Assembly: GCA_013399855.1 (NCBI GenBank) | Contig: VXAY01002602.1 | Location: forward strand, 124,001 to 188,000 | Source: Oxyruncus cristatus | Lineage: Eukaryota > Chordata > Aves > Passeriformes > Cotingidae | Length of the DNA stretch: 64,000 nucleotides | Direction of reading: 5' to 3' | Shown: positions 37,866 to 50,260 of the stretch, piece by piece | How positions within the stretch are numbered: position 1 is the first letter of the stretch | Layout: each line of letters begins with the position of its first letter | The notes under the pieces: model-generated | Told to the model about the DNA's origin: nothing | Seen by the model: the letters and a program-made list of their open reading frames with translations, nothing else | The model's database searches: none | Made by a program: the position numbers and the translations under genes

Positions 37866-37930
37866 TTTATTATTATTATCATCATCATCATGATTATCAT
37901 TCTTATAATGATCATTATCATTATTATAAT
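37866..37930. repeat. (ATT)n(ATC)n trinucleotide tract
   Basis: TTATTATTATTATC passes into ATCATCATCATC and then degenerate ATT/ATC units that include the 14-bp palindrome ATAATGATCATTAT. It is a compound microsatellite. Confidence 0.88.
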
Positions 37931-40900
37931 TTCGGTATAGGACCCATTCTTCCACGGTCTTACAAATACAAGAAACACAACCTGAACGTTTTGAGGTGTA
38001 TTTTTACAATGAAGTACTGAAGAAGTGTGTGACCCGCCATTGCTACTTTATTGCTGTGGGACTTGAACATTTTCAATAGCTTTGGTCTGAACACACTCTG
38101 GCTTCATTTTACCAGCATGATGGAATTAGATGAACAACAGGCATTCAGCACACACTAAGAAAAGTCTGTGTGCAGAGGCAGAGGCGGAGCTGCAGCGTGC
38201 TCCATCAGACCGATGTGGAACACGTGCCTGTGTGAGCCAAACCCCAGACACATGTGAAGAGCTGCAAAATCTCAGTCTGTGCGTGAGTGATTAACTATCT
38301 CCACTGAAAACCTGTTAAGGTTGCATCTTAATCCCTGTTTCTGAAACATGATTTACTGGTGCAGAATCAGAGCTCTGTAGAGAATCTCATTCTATAAATT
38401 TGCAGATTAGCACAGAGATCATGGTGGATACTTGGTGGATACCAGTGTAGGAGATTCATTCACCTCTAATTATACCTTTTTTATTTCAAATTCTCTTTTG
38501 TTATCACAAGCATAATCATATTTATCTGGTTCTTGAAGATTTTTTCAGTGTGAAGAGGTTGATTCCCTATTTTTTTCTTCTGATATCACTTCTCAGACAG
38601 GTTAATTCAATTGAACAGCTATGAATGTCTCTATGAAAGCAAGATGAAGTTTCCACATAATGTAGTATTGACACTAAAGCATAGAGAATAATAATAATGA
38701 AAAAACAAACAAACAAAAAACCCCAAATATTTATTTGCATTATTTAATGGACTTGCTTTGGCCATGATCTCTGTTCTTTGTTATTTGCTTTCCATGATTA
38801 TTTGAACAACCAGATTTTATTGGAACAAATGCTCACAGACAATGAAGTTAAAAGTCATGAGTGTTTGCAGAGGCCAAACATTTAATTCAGACAAAAATAA
38901 TCAGTATGGAAATGCTTTCTCACTGTGTGAAAGATCACAGTAAATCGTACAGAAGAACCCTACAAAACAAGGCAATATATGACTGATTTGAAATCACAAG
39001 TTTGAAAGAGAAAATACATTTAAAAGAATGCACATTCAAATACATTGTCTGATAGAATGAAAAAAAACCCAGAGTTAACATTCAGTGTTGCATGGAATTT
39101 ATAAAACACAACTAGGATTAGTTAAAAAATTATGTTTAAACTAAATTTAAAAGAAAAACTGTGTTTTCTACTGGGTTTTTTTTGTACACCTTAAAATGTT
39201 TATTTCCACTAATTTCACCACCAGACGTGAAACATCTAACCTGGGTTTTCAGCTCCAAGCTTTCAGTTGTTAGCTGATGTATTTCTCACAAGGACATTAT
39301 ATTTTGATTTTGGAATAAAAAAGATTTAGTAGTCAATATTACTCAGTAAGTTTGTCATTTTTCTCAGGGGAAAAACACAAAAAACTAAAAACCACACACA
39401 AAAAAAATTCCAAACCAAATAGTCATAATTAACAGCAATGAGAAGAATGTCCTTTAAAACTGCTCTCTCTCATATTTTTATAAACAGACCAAGCTTCTCT
39501 TTTGCCAAGCTTGTCCCTTGAGTAGGAGAGCTGATGAGTATTGATTCAGTTCATAAATATAGGTTTGTGGTGCTGAAAAATTAAGCTTTCTCATTTAATA
39601 CAATCCAATTTTATGATGTATTTTTTTTAATTTTTTTTCAGACTAAATTATTTTCTCTGCAGTATGTAGATGATATCTAAACCTTTCATCTTAGCAAGAA
39701 AAGAATAATAATAGTATCAGTAAAAGAAAATTATTTTGATAAGTGTTTTGATAATTTTATATTTCTTGTAAAACATTTTTTACAGTTCTTTTCAAGGCCT
39801 CCTATAGTTCAAATTCTCCAAATAATTCTTATGTGGCTTTTGTTTCATTTTATTTCTGTCAGCTTAGCTCCTCTACAGAAAAGCTCTCACAGAACCATAC
39901 ACACAGAACTCATACCCATGGAAATGATGGAAACAAATTGCAATTGGTTATGCTTGATCTCTAAAAGTGCCTCTTTTCCCCTTTTTGAGAATAGTTGAAA
40001 ACTTAGTCTCATGCACTGACAAGGTGACTGACTTGTATATAAAGATGAGCTGGCTATCTAACTAAATGTCTGCATGGAACAAGCATTTGTATTTCAGGCT
40101 TTGTTGTTGTTACTTTTATATTTTTATCAAGAAACATTTATTTAGCTATGTTTTTGTTGTCATGCAACGTATTATATGCCAGTGAAAATTTTAAAGATCA
40201 TACAACTTATAGATACCATGTGCATTAAGTAGCTTAGCGCTGTAAGCAGGAGGAAGTTGGATCATTTTTGAACTTTCTGAGTTGATTAGAGAGGAACTGA
40301 AACGTGATTTTTAATTCTTTGCTTTCTCCTATCAGCTCTCTTAGTACTTTGGTTCTGAGATACAAATTTTTTTTAATAGTGGTATTTGTAGAAGTGACAT
40401 AGGATTTGCTAGATGTTCCAATGGTTTGATGTGTTTATTGTTCTCATCTCTTGTTTAGCACCTGCAGGCAGCATGTAATTGGAACACACATTTTGAGCTT
40501 TAGGACTTTTTCTATATCTCAAGATTGGATTATCTGTTGATTTGCTATTGATGTATTTGGCTTTTAAGGACTTTATTTTTTTCTTTTGTTTTGGTGATTT
40601 GCTGTTAACTCCTGAAGACTCTCTAAGTTACAACAGCCAATCTCCTGCAACTCAGACTCTAAGCATCTGAAACAGGGCACACTCACATGGTAGAAATCTA
40701 CATCTTTAAAAAGTGGTGTTCTAGGAGCAGCAATTATCTGTGCATGATTACCTCCTAACCTGCTAAATGGCTGGTTCAGATCTCCTGCTGTCAGTAAACA
40801 ACCAGGGGCTGATTAACAGTCTTGTTATCATTCCAAAACCCTTTGATGTATGCTGTGCTACTTTTGACCTCTTTTTTTCAATTCTATGTATGTTTCTGGA

Positions 40901-42568
40901 GTAGGTTACTAATTTTAGTAGTGGAAAGAAAAGACTAATTCAGCGTGCCTGACCTACAATGGAATATCCCAACTGAATATGAGAGGCTGAGTGTCTTAAC
41001 TGACATTATTTCGTAAAACATTTTCCAACCCCCACAATATACTTACTTTCACTGTATCACGAGAATCCCTAAATGTTTTTTTTTCTTTGTCTTTAAGCCA
41101 TACTAGTACTTATAATAGAGAACAGATTGACATTATCATAAGTAGAAACAGGCACAAAGAATCCATAACACTGGAAGGGGAATAAGGTTTTTCTTATTGT
41201 TTAAATAGTAACTTAGCTTTACTTTTAAGAGAGATGCATCGTAAAGAATATATTAATCCAGTTCTATTAATTTTCTACCTAGATGACTGTCATGGGATGT
41301 GTAGCTTGTCTCTTATGAAGAAAATTAAAATCATCAGTTAAGTTTACATTATACACCAAAGAGATTATAGGTTGCGTAGTTTCTGGTTAATAACAGTCTG
41401 GGCTAGGCTAGGATCAATGACCTACATGGAATTTTTTTCTCCTTTAATAGCAGTTTCCTACACTTGTTGATCTGATAATAGTTTTCAGTTCAGGGAGAAC
41501 CTGTCAAAAATTTATGAAGTTGCTCTTGACGACTATTGAGAGAAGAAGTTAGCAGTAGAGGATGATAACAATTGTGCAAGAATCGCCAGAGCAACTTGAA
41601 TGAGGAAAGCAAAAGTCCATTTTCTGAAGTTCTTCAAAAGTATATGTACACCTCAAGGACAGTTTTTAAATAATAAACTCTATTGATTTTATGGGAAATA
41701 GAGGTATTCTAGCACATCTTCATCCAAAAAGCATTACACCTTTTTAAAGAACACATCTTTACTGTCACTCCTTATTCAGATTCCTGTTCAGTTTCATCTA
41801 ATGCTTTGAAGTGATCCTAACGACATAAGATATGCCCTGCTTGTTGAGGCTAGCCCTGCTTCACCCAGCCTAGGAGGTGTTCTTTAGGAAAAGTATGAGA
41901 GCCTAGCCATTTTTTGAAGTCCATTCTCCTTTGCACTCCCCCAACATGTAGAACAGTTCTATGAGAGATGCTGGAAAGAACATCTTTGCCTGGTTCTTTT
42001 AATATCCCCTTTAAAATCTGCAGGCACAGGAAGTATAATTGCAGCTGTAGGATTATTCATTGCTATGAGGACGACGTGAATAAAGAAGATAATTACCCTC
42101 AGTGACCATGGAAAGAGAGGGGAAAAATTTCCTGAATGGAAAGCAAAAAGATGACTCAGAACTCCAGCACACAGCCAAAGGCTGCAGCTCTATCTCCACA
42201 GCAGTGCCGTTGAATGCCTCTTTATACCATCATAACATAAGGTCTGCCTCTCTGTGCTATCCAAGGAAATTTTAATCAGGTTAAAATGGGGTTCTCACCA
42301 ACCAAACAATGAAGGTAGAATAAAGAATGCTAAAATAAATTAAGCAAATGACATGCAATTTATGAACTAGGATGAAATAACTTGTTGGTGATTTTCCTTT
42401 TTCTGTCATGGTGACAGCATTCATAACTGAAACTTCTCATCTGTGCAGGAAACAAAGTTCTTCACGGTGCGGTAAAAATTCTTGTAGAAATTGAGAATCT
42501 CCGTTGTTTTGAATGAAGGCCACATTTGTTTCCACTTGCTTTCTTTCACATAAACACAGAGCAATATT

Positions 42569-42649
42569 AGAGAGAAAAAGAAAAAAAAAAAAAAAGAAAA
42601 AATAAGGAGACAGAGGAGAAGAAGAAGAAAGAGGAGAGAAGAAGAAGGA
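42569..42649. repeat. homopurine tract (A-run plus GAA/GGA)
   Basis: About 80 bp, almost all purine on the plus strand, with single breaks at about 42603 and 42611. An A-run of 15 or so is followed by GAAGAAGAAGAAAGAGGAG. Read on the minus strand it gives the Phe/Leu/Ser-rich open frame 42437-42694, which is an artefact. Such tracts can be triplex-forming. Confidence 0.9.
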
Positions 42650-42761
42650 CCCCAAAGGAGTCAAAAATAGACCTTTCAAAGCAAAACATTCCATTGCCTA
42701 CTATTCATGGAGAGACAATTAAAGTAAAGTTTGATAGTCAATAGGATAATTCTTCATAGAT

Positions 42762-42840
42762 ATCCCTGGGTATATAGCCATATATACAATTATACATATA
42801 CATAACATCCCTGGGTATGCAGCCATACAATTTAGCAGTT
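42762..42840. repeat. 45-bp tandem duplication
   Basis: ATCCCTGGGTATATAGCCATA recurs after 45 bp, with some substitutions, as ATCCCTGGGTATGCAGCCATA. Two copies are recognisable, separated by an AT-rich spacer. It is probably a local duplication that has since diverged. Confidence 0.75.
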
Positions 42841-42971
42841 AAGTTCTGTTTAGATCTAACACAACTTTTGCAAAACTGTTCTGCATGTCTTTCACTGAAT
42901 TATTTTTTTAATTCATTTCTCACACTATGACTTTCTGAATAATCCTGATTTTTTCCATCTTCTCATTAAGT

Positions 42972-42998
42972 TAATGTGAAGTTATAAACTTCACATTA
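42972..42998. repeat. perfect hairpin, 12-bp arms and 3-nt loop
   Basis: The left arm TAATGTGAAGTT (42972-42983) and the right arm AACTTCACATTA (42987-42998) are exact complements around a 3-nt loop, ATA. A near-palindrome of 27 bp is unusual outside recognised transposons. It could form a cruciform, mark a palindromic binding site, or result from a replication slip. No open frame uses it. Confidence 0.9.
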
Positions 42999-44035
42999 TA
43001 GATTAATAACAATCATTCCTAAATTTATTTTTTCCTTTGAGTGACTTAAATTCTCCCCTTTCAGCAAGTAAAGATGCTGAGCATAATCTTTCTAATGTAG
43101 TGTTTCTACCTGTTATTCACTCTTCATTTCACATTGTCACTTGCCTCTTGACTTGCAGGGAGAAATTACTTAACAGTAGATTGAAGTTTGTATTGTTTTC
43201 AGTGTAAAAAAAAAAAAATAACTATTCTTCAGAGCCTCTAGTAGTATGTTTCAGCATTCAAAACACAAAATGGTGACCATTAAATGAGTCAATGAAACAA
43301 CCTAATAATTTCTCAGACAAGGAAGCGTATAAGAGGCTATTAGAAGGAATTGGTGAAATAACAGTTCTAGTAGGTGAATGTATTCTCTGCTGTAGATAAG
43401 ACACCGAAAGTTCTTTGTAGCTAAATTTTCATAACAAAACCCAAGAAATCCTTCTTAGCAATTTCTGATACCTTTTAACATATCACAGTATGATCCTTAT
43501 TTAATTTGAATATTTGAAAATTAGAACTTTGAAACCTAACTTTCTCTGAATACTAATTTTTCACACAATATAAGAGTTTCCTTTATTTAGAACCACATAA
43601 GGTTAGAAATAAACAGTATTCAAGAGCAACTTGGAACTCTGAGTTGACAGAAAACAGAAATGTCAAAAATGTTCTTGTTGTAACTGAGGTATTTTGATAG
43701 GACAGTCTACTGTAAAAAGTAGGTCATCAATACACAGATTTGGTTAGAAAATTAAGGTTCAGGGGCATATATTGACAGACTGAGAAGGAACAGTGGAGAC
43801 CAGAAAGAAAACAAGTGTTTGCAAAAAAAATGAGTAGAGTTGAATCCTAAGGAAGATACTTTAGGGTTTAAAAAGAGACTAAGAAAGAAGGACCTTGTTC
43901 CCAAATGAAACAAAAGACCTAAGTGTAGATGTTGCTCTTAAAGCAGACTGAGATTGCCTAGATGAACTAGGTGAACTAGGTGAACTCTGCAAGTATTATT
44001 TTACTTCCTGACATAAACGTGAATGAGAAATAGAT

Positions 44036-44080
44036 GTCTTATCATGATAGTTTACTTACTGTCTTACCATGACAGTTTAC
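44036..44080. repeat. 25-bp tandem duplication
   Basis: GTCTTATCATGATAGTTTAC is followed 25 bp later by GTCTTACCATGACAGTTTAC. The two copies differ by transitions at two or three sites, consistent with an older duplication. Each copy also contains a short internal palindrome (ATCATGAT and its decayed partner). Confidence 0.75.
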
Positions 44081-46335
44081 CTTTTCTGCCATAAACTCAA
44101 ACCAACACAAAGCAGACTTACACTACAACAACCTTTTTCTCCAGCCAGATATTATCTGCATTATGTTTTCTAAAGCCATTCTCGTTCCTCTGCATGCAGG
44201 AGCGAAAGGCTGATAAATTCTGATCAGTCTATTCTGACTGTCTAAGACATGTAAAACTTGACTTCATGGCAAAAGAAAAAGTTACAAAAGGTTACAAAAA
44301 GCAAGGGGAAATAAAAGGTTATTTTCTTGCCTCTAGAAATGAGAGGAACAACAAGTAAACAAGAAAGAAGAAAACTGAGAGAGAAGAAAGAACATGAGAA
44401 TAAAAGAGGGCAGAATGTGGATGGCCACATCAGCATCTCTGAAGTTAATAACTCAGGATATTCTTTTAGGGTTTGTACAATTATTTTGATATTCAGGCTG
44501 AAAATGAATTCTCCATTCCTTACATTGTCACAGATAGTTTTTACTGAGATTTGACCAGAAAGAGCCTGTGTGACAGCTTATTACTGTCCTGAGTGGTAAA
44601 TGACAAATTAAACACCTTGGAGTCCCCAACTCTTCCAGACTGTTATCTGGCCACATCTTGATGTTTTTACAATTTTTCAATAAACTATGTAACTTAATTG
44701 ACTACTGAGGACAAGACTATGCCATTATACCCACACTAAATACAGTTAACCTGAAAGTATGGCCCAAACTGGCCTACCTTGCTGTTGATTCTAACTCTAA
44801 AACCAGAACTTCCCTGGCATGATTTTCAAAAGTGACCTCTATGTTTTAGTTATCTGTGCATGTTTAGCTGGTGACAAGGCATTAGGTTATCTTTCACTTT
44901 CTGAATATTCTTTTAATTCTGAAAAACATATTCTTTAAGGTTTCTCATGTTGTATAATCAGAATTGTCAGGTGGATTTGTAAACTGTGACCCTGCTCTTG
45001 GTAGATATTTACCAAGGTCAAGTTACCGTTACTCCTTCTACCTTCCTGTTCACAAATTAAAATTGATATGACCTAGTTCTTACAAATGTGGCACTTGAGA
45101 TTTACACCCTTCTGCAGAACTGTCTTTGTACAAAAGGACAGAAGATCCAAGATGGATAATATTTCTGTCAGGACATTTCTATGAGTGGCAACAATTTGAG
45201 GAGGGTTATAGGATTTCACTATTTTTTTATTATATTTTATACATTTCTATGTCTTTTCATTATTTTACTCTCTATTAAAATCATTTAAAAAGATGAAGTC
45301 AGAGCAATTATAAGTTAAAATGCTGCTTGACTCATCCTCTGCAGTAGTATCATTAAAGACTGAAATTCCATCTTTAACACAGAAATTTTTGTTGCCTCCC
45401 GACACTGAGCCACACTACACCTGCCAGTCTCCCAATTGTCAGTTTTCTTGCTTCTTTTTTTAAAAGCATCTAATTAAGTTTAAAATAGAATGGCTCTGGG
45501 AAGAGCTCTTCTGAAAGCTGCAGTAGAGATGGCAGCTCATCTTAACTGGAGGCTAGAACTCTCAATACAACATTCTTTCATGAAAACAGGAAAGCTTTAT
45601 GTAAGCAAAAGTGAGACTTTTGCAAAGCTAGCCAGCACAAAGCAGCCATCTACACAGAGAGGAGAAATTAGGTTTGGGGGAGAATGACTGTCAGATGAAA
45701 TGTAAATGGATGGATGAGCAGTATTTGTGCTGTCATGGAGTTCCTAAGCCTGGTTTGGTAACAACATGGTTAAAAGGAGAAGAAAAGAGGTTGAATAGAG
45801 TTCAGCAATATGTTTTGAAAGTTGCAGCTTGCCCTAATGGCAAAATCTTCACTGTACTTACCACAATCAGTGTAAAACCCTAGGCCTTGTTTAAAGGAAG
45901 ACTTCTGTATCAGAAACTGTTAGGGCCCTGAGGCATAAGCTGAGGTGAGGAACTGTGGTTAAATTTTGCACGTGTATGAACTACCAACACCAGTTTCAGC
46001 TGCATCTAGTAGGACTGATACTGAACATCTGCAGTACCATTTGAATTAATTAACTTCAGTCAGCAGCTCACTGAGGGTCAAATTGTGATTTTGAGGAAGA
46101 GACCAAAACCGACAAGCAGTACGTATGAAAACTATAGCAGTTAAGAAAGCCCAAGCAATGCAAATTTCTTTCCTTCAGCTCCTTCTTATACCTAGTGAAA
46201 GAAAAGAGTAATTTACTTGTGGTATGTGTTGTTGTCTTCACACTTTCTCAACTGTATTAGCTAGATAGAGAAGTGAAGAAGAGAAGCCTAAAATGAAGAG
46301 CCTCACTATCCCTGGCGTCGTCTGTAAGAAGCACC

Positions 46336-46358
46336 AAGGTGTAGTTCATATACACCTT
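46336..46358. repeat. 8-bp-arm hairpin
   Basis: AAGGTGTA (46336-46343) and TACACCTT (46351-46358) are exact complements around a 7-nt loop. A short stem of this size can arise by chance. Confidence 0.7.
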
Positions 46359-48875
46359 CATGAAAATCATGTATTATTTTTACAGTGGTTTACAGGATCA
46401 ATTCTCTCAGCTAACAATCTAGCCCTAAATGCAGATGGTTTCAATAGTTACAGTCATAATTCATAAAAATCAAAAGCTCATTTAAAATGAACAGTATCTG
46501 TTGATTTTCTACACCAAAATTTATATATTTTGTATTATTTTACAAGTATTTTTAAATTATACATTATCAGATTTGTGTACACTTTAATATCCAAATATTT
46601 TTTAAATCTAAAAGTCTAGAATTTGATTTTCATAAAGCAAAGATGTTATAACAGAGGGAGTATTTTTAAGCACCCTTCAAAAAAAGAATCCTTACATGCC
46701 CACCCAAAAGACCTATGTATTGAAATATTGATAGTGTTGAAACTCCCAAGGCTATGCTTCCTGGAATCTTTTTTTATTTGTTATATTATTATTTTTTCCA
46801 TAGCCAAAGATATTAAACAAATCAACAGGTGTTTACAGAAATACTTGAACGTTAAAAAAACTCACTTCTTTTTGCAATCCCAATAGAAAACAAACAGCTT
46901 TTTTTCCCCTGAAATTTAACCTGCTATAGAGGAAAAGTATTTAGTAGTAAGAAGAGGAAGCAGAATCAAAGACCGGTTATTCAGTTCCTCCCTTCAAGTT
47001 TGGGAGTTTGAATTAATATGATATGTGTGTTTGATATTCCTTCACTAAGATAGCATCTCTAAATTTACAGAAATACTTTCTAGCCGTTACAAGGTCAGTT
47101 GCATATAGAGGAACTGTTCATTGTCACAGCTGTAATCTCTTGTTTTGGTTTCTCAGGTAACTTCACTAAAAGCGAAATTATCCTCCTTTTCTACCCCATA
47201 ACTATATCAATGATCAAGGAGTATTCAGAGAACTTAGAGGAATGATAAGTACCTAATTTGGAGCAAATCTTAAGCAATTATCTTATTAAATCATAGTTTT
47301 GTAGGATGGCACCATCAGTAAACAAAAAGGGGGGCAAAAATGGGATTGGCAACTGTTAGAATATCAAGGTAAAATCTGCATCGACAACAACACGCCTACT
47401 TACTTGATTTTCAGAGCTATACTTGTAAAAGATGGAAAAGGTACCATTTTAAACTATGTTCCCAAGATAAGCATATTCAAGAAACTTTACAGGAAGATGA
47501 TCCATCAGCACCTGATAGCTTGTAATCATCTGCAAAATCTTTATTAGAAAGACAGTTGTCTTGCCTGTGTATTATAAATGTCAGCTTGGCAGAAAATAGT
47601 AATCTTTTTCAAGGGTTTTTTTGACAAACACTGAAATTTTTAAGCACGGAATAGAATATGGGGATGCTAAAGGGAAAAGTCCCTAGTGCAATAACTACTA
47701 TGTTCTTAACACATAATTTAGAGACTGGGTTACTGGAGTACAGATAACCAACATAATTTCAGACTGTATGGCTTTGACATTCATATTTCAAGAAGTTTAA
47801 AGCTAGTAAATTATTACCCAGATGAAGAAAATAATTTGCTATATACCTTACAACTCTTTCTCCCTACTGGTTGTATATTTGTGATTAATTCTTGTTCCTG
47901 TGTTGGCAATTGACAGCGGTGACAACAATGTTTCCACTGACAATATCTCCTTCTTTCACTGTTTTCACTTCCTTTTTCTTCATAAGGGAGGACTGGGAAA
48001 TGAGAGGAGGAGAGAATAATATGTATAACATAACAACAAAATGTTCTATTTTCCTTATATCTACTCATGACTTACAGCAACATCATATACTTCTCTTTCT
48101 ATAATAGGATTTCTTTTTTAATAGTTCTGCTCTGCAGAGAGAAGTATTATAAGTGGTTTTTTTCACATGTTTGTGCCTAGACATAAAAGTATATTCTAGG
48201 GGTATGTTTAGCAAATGTACTACCAGAACACTATTAACACCCAGTGTTGGGTATTTTGAGAGAAAAAGGACATGGCAACTACTCCCGGAGGCTGCCATTA
48301 AGATGTTCTTTAACAAAACATCTCACCTGGAGAGCTTTCAAAGGAATCCTTAAAACTAGTAATCCTTCCTTAGCGATTTCTCTTATAGGAAATACAAAAA
48401 TACAAACTTTATATAACACTAAAAGGGAAACTTTTAAAAATTTTATTTATTATTATTCTCTGTTCCTTTCCCCTTTTAGTTTCTACAACTTTTTCTTGAA
48501 ATTACTTCCTGTGTAGAAGAACCCTCTCACATCAGTGTGCTATCAGAGTTTATACCCCTGGAGCACTGCACTTCATGATGATCCAGCTCAGATCAGCCAG
48601 GTGCTGCCCTAGATAGCAGTCTTTCCCTGTGGGCACACCCTGGTTTGTAATGTAGGCATGCAACCTACTTTAAAAATTCCCACCCACATACACAGACAAA
48701 CTCATGGAGTTAGCCTTTTCCTTGCTGAAAGCAAGACTTTTAGGAAATAACCTCACTGAAGTATTCACATTTCTACTTGGTAAATTAATCAGTAACAGGG
48801 AAGCCTGTAATGTGGTTTAGTGTAACCTAGCTCTCAGATAGGCGGCTAGTAATGTTTTTATTGTGTTTTGGTTTG

Positions 48876-48911
48876 GGGTTGGTTTTTTTGTTTTTTTTTT
48901 TTTTTTTTTTT
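48876..48911. repeat. T-run low-complexity tract
   Basis: A GGTTTTTTTG start is followed by more than 20 consecutive T. It lies about 200 bp before the LTR fragment and may be the eroded A-tail of a minus-strand insertion, although no body is recognisable next to it. Confidence 0.8.
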
Positions 48912-49104
48912 GCGCAGGGGAGTTGGTATTTTTTTTTTCTTACTGCTCAGTAACCATTCTGTGAATCTATTTATTAAGCAAACCTCTGCCTTATTGAAAT
49001 TGTCCTCTTTTCAAACTTCCCAAAAGGCAACACAGTTAACTGATGTGGATATGTGCAGGCCTTTATGGATCAGTTATAAAATGGTATGATTATAACATTT
49101 CGTG

Positions 49105-49884
49105 ATATAAAGGGGGATGAAGGGATATAAAAGGCTCAAGGGGATGAGGAATGGGGGTTGTGGTCAGTTCATCACACATCGTTTCTGCTGCTCTGTCCTC
49201 CTCAGCGCAGGGATTCCTCACCCTCTTCTCCTGCTCCATCATGGCATCCCTTCCTACTGCAGGGAGTCCTCCACAAACTTATCCAATGTGAGTCCTTCTC
49301 ACAGACTGCAGTTCATGAACTGCCAAGCATAGGTCCCCCACAGGGTCGCAAATCTTGCCAGCAAACCTGCTCCAGCATGGGCTCCTCTCTGCACGGGGCC
49401 ACAGGTCCTGCCAGGAGCCTGCTCCAGCACAGGTTTCCCACTGGGTTACATCCACCCATTCCAGTATGTGGTCCTCCTCAGGCTGCAGGTGGATATCTGC
49501 TCCACCAGGGACCTCCATGGGCTACAGGGAGACAATTTGCCTAATTGTAGTCTTCACCCCAGGCTGAAGGGAAATCTCTGTTCCAGTGCCTGGAGCACCT
49601 CCTCCCCTTCCTCCACTGGCATTGGTGTCTGCAGAATGATTTCTCTCACATATTCTCACCCCTTTTTCAGCTGCAGTTGTGCAGTCTTTTTCCCTCTTAT
49701 TAAATGTGTTATATCCCAGAGGCTCTACCACTGTCACTGATGGGCTTGACCTTGTCCAGCAGTGGGTCTGTCTTGGAACTGGCTGTCATGGGCTCTGTAA
49801 GACAGGGGGAAGCTTCCAGAAACTTCTCACCTAAGCAACAACCTAATCCCCGCCCCCTAAAACTTTACCACACAAACCCAATTC
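49105..49884 (-). mobile_element. LTR fragment, same family as 8824-9666, opposite orientation
   Basis: Read on the minus strand it starts at 49884 with TGAATTGGGTTTGTGTGG, an LTR-like TG start. It runs through 'GAAGCTTCCCCCTGTC', 'CCAAGACAGACCCACTGCTGG' without its usual CpGs, and then a block of imperfect ~40-50-bp units with a 'CTGGAGCAGG' core (minus strand, about 49530-49200). These units resemble those at about 8960-9310 on the plus strand. The 3' part with AATAAA present at 9470 is missing here, so this copy is 3'-truncated or a different subfamily. No retroviral gene is attached. Many overlapping open frames on both strands (49117-49567, 49279-49518 and others) are passive readings of this G/C-richer repeat. 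Confidence 0.78.
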
Positions 49885-49995
49885 ATATGTCTAAGAAAAT
49901 ATTTAAAAATCCCACATAGAGCAGACCACAGAACTCTCTTATACTAGAGCTTTATTTAGAAAGATGAGTATAAGAAAAAAACAACAAACCACAAA
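49885..49995. other. spacer between LTR fragment and minisatellite
   Basis: About 110 bp of ordinary AT-rich DNA with a short A/C-rich lead-in. No gene or repeat was identified. Confidence 0.6.
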
Positions 49996-50195
49996 CCAAA
50001 AAAAAAAAACAACCCCAAAACCAAAAAAAAAAAACAACCCCAAAACCAAAAAAAAAAAACAACCCCAAAACCAAAAAAAAAAAACAACCCCAAAACCAAA
50101 AAAAAAAAACAACCCCAAAACCAAAAAAAAAAAACAACCCCAAAACCAAAAAAAAAAAACAACCCCAAAACCAAAAAAAAAAAACAACCCCAAAA
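49996..50195. repeat. 25-bp minisatellite, eight identical units
   Basis: Eight uninterrupted and identical units, each CC, then twelve A, C, AA, CCCC, AAAA. A ninth unit (from 50196) breaks down into AACCAAAAAA-type sequence up to about 50260. Because 25 is one more than a multiple of three, each strand reads the same 25-residue cycle in all three frames (Phe/Gly/Trp-rich on the minus strand, Lys/Asn/Pro/Gln-rich on the plus strand). This explains the pile of overlapping open frames at 49939-50356. The lack of any difference between units suggests recent expansion or ongoing homogenisation. The complementary strand has one GGGG and one GG per unit. Confidence 0.96.
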
Positions 50196-50260
50196 CCAAA
50201 AAAAAAAAACAACCAAAAAAAACCAAAAAAAAACCAAAACCAAACAAACAAACAAAAACA
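50196..50260. repeat. degenerate edge of minisatellite
   Basis: Shortened, irregular A/C units (AACCAAAAAAAACC, CCAAAACCAAACAAAC), apparently decayed or precursor units of the array to the left. No gene. Confidence 0.8.

Larger units (their letters stand above)
32439..49104. other. long unique AT-rich stretch, no gene recognised
   Basis: About 16.7 kb with no CR1 or LTR that I can identify. It holds simple repeats (34256-34301, 34746-34779, 37866-37930, 42569-42649, T-run 48876-48911), small palindromes (34386-34399, 34956-34971, 42972-42998, 46336-46358) and short tandem duplications (42762-42840, 43962-43988, 44036-44080). Slightly G/C-richer segments lie at 32550-32740, 37240-37400 and 38010-38330. 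The open frames are short and match nothing I recognise. Confidence 0.5.

Noticed and set aside
42437..42694. Phe/Ser/Leu-rich minus-strand frame resembling a membrane segment
   Set aside because: It is the complement of a homopurine simple repeat.
49117..49740. Cluster of open frames on both strands around 49.1-49.7 kb
   Set aside because: All fall within the LTR fragment, and their openness comes from its G/C-richer repeated units.
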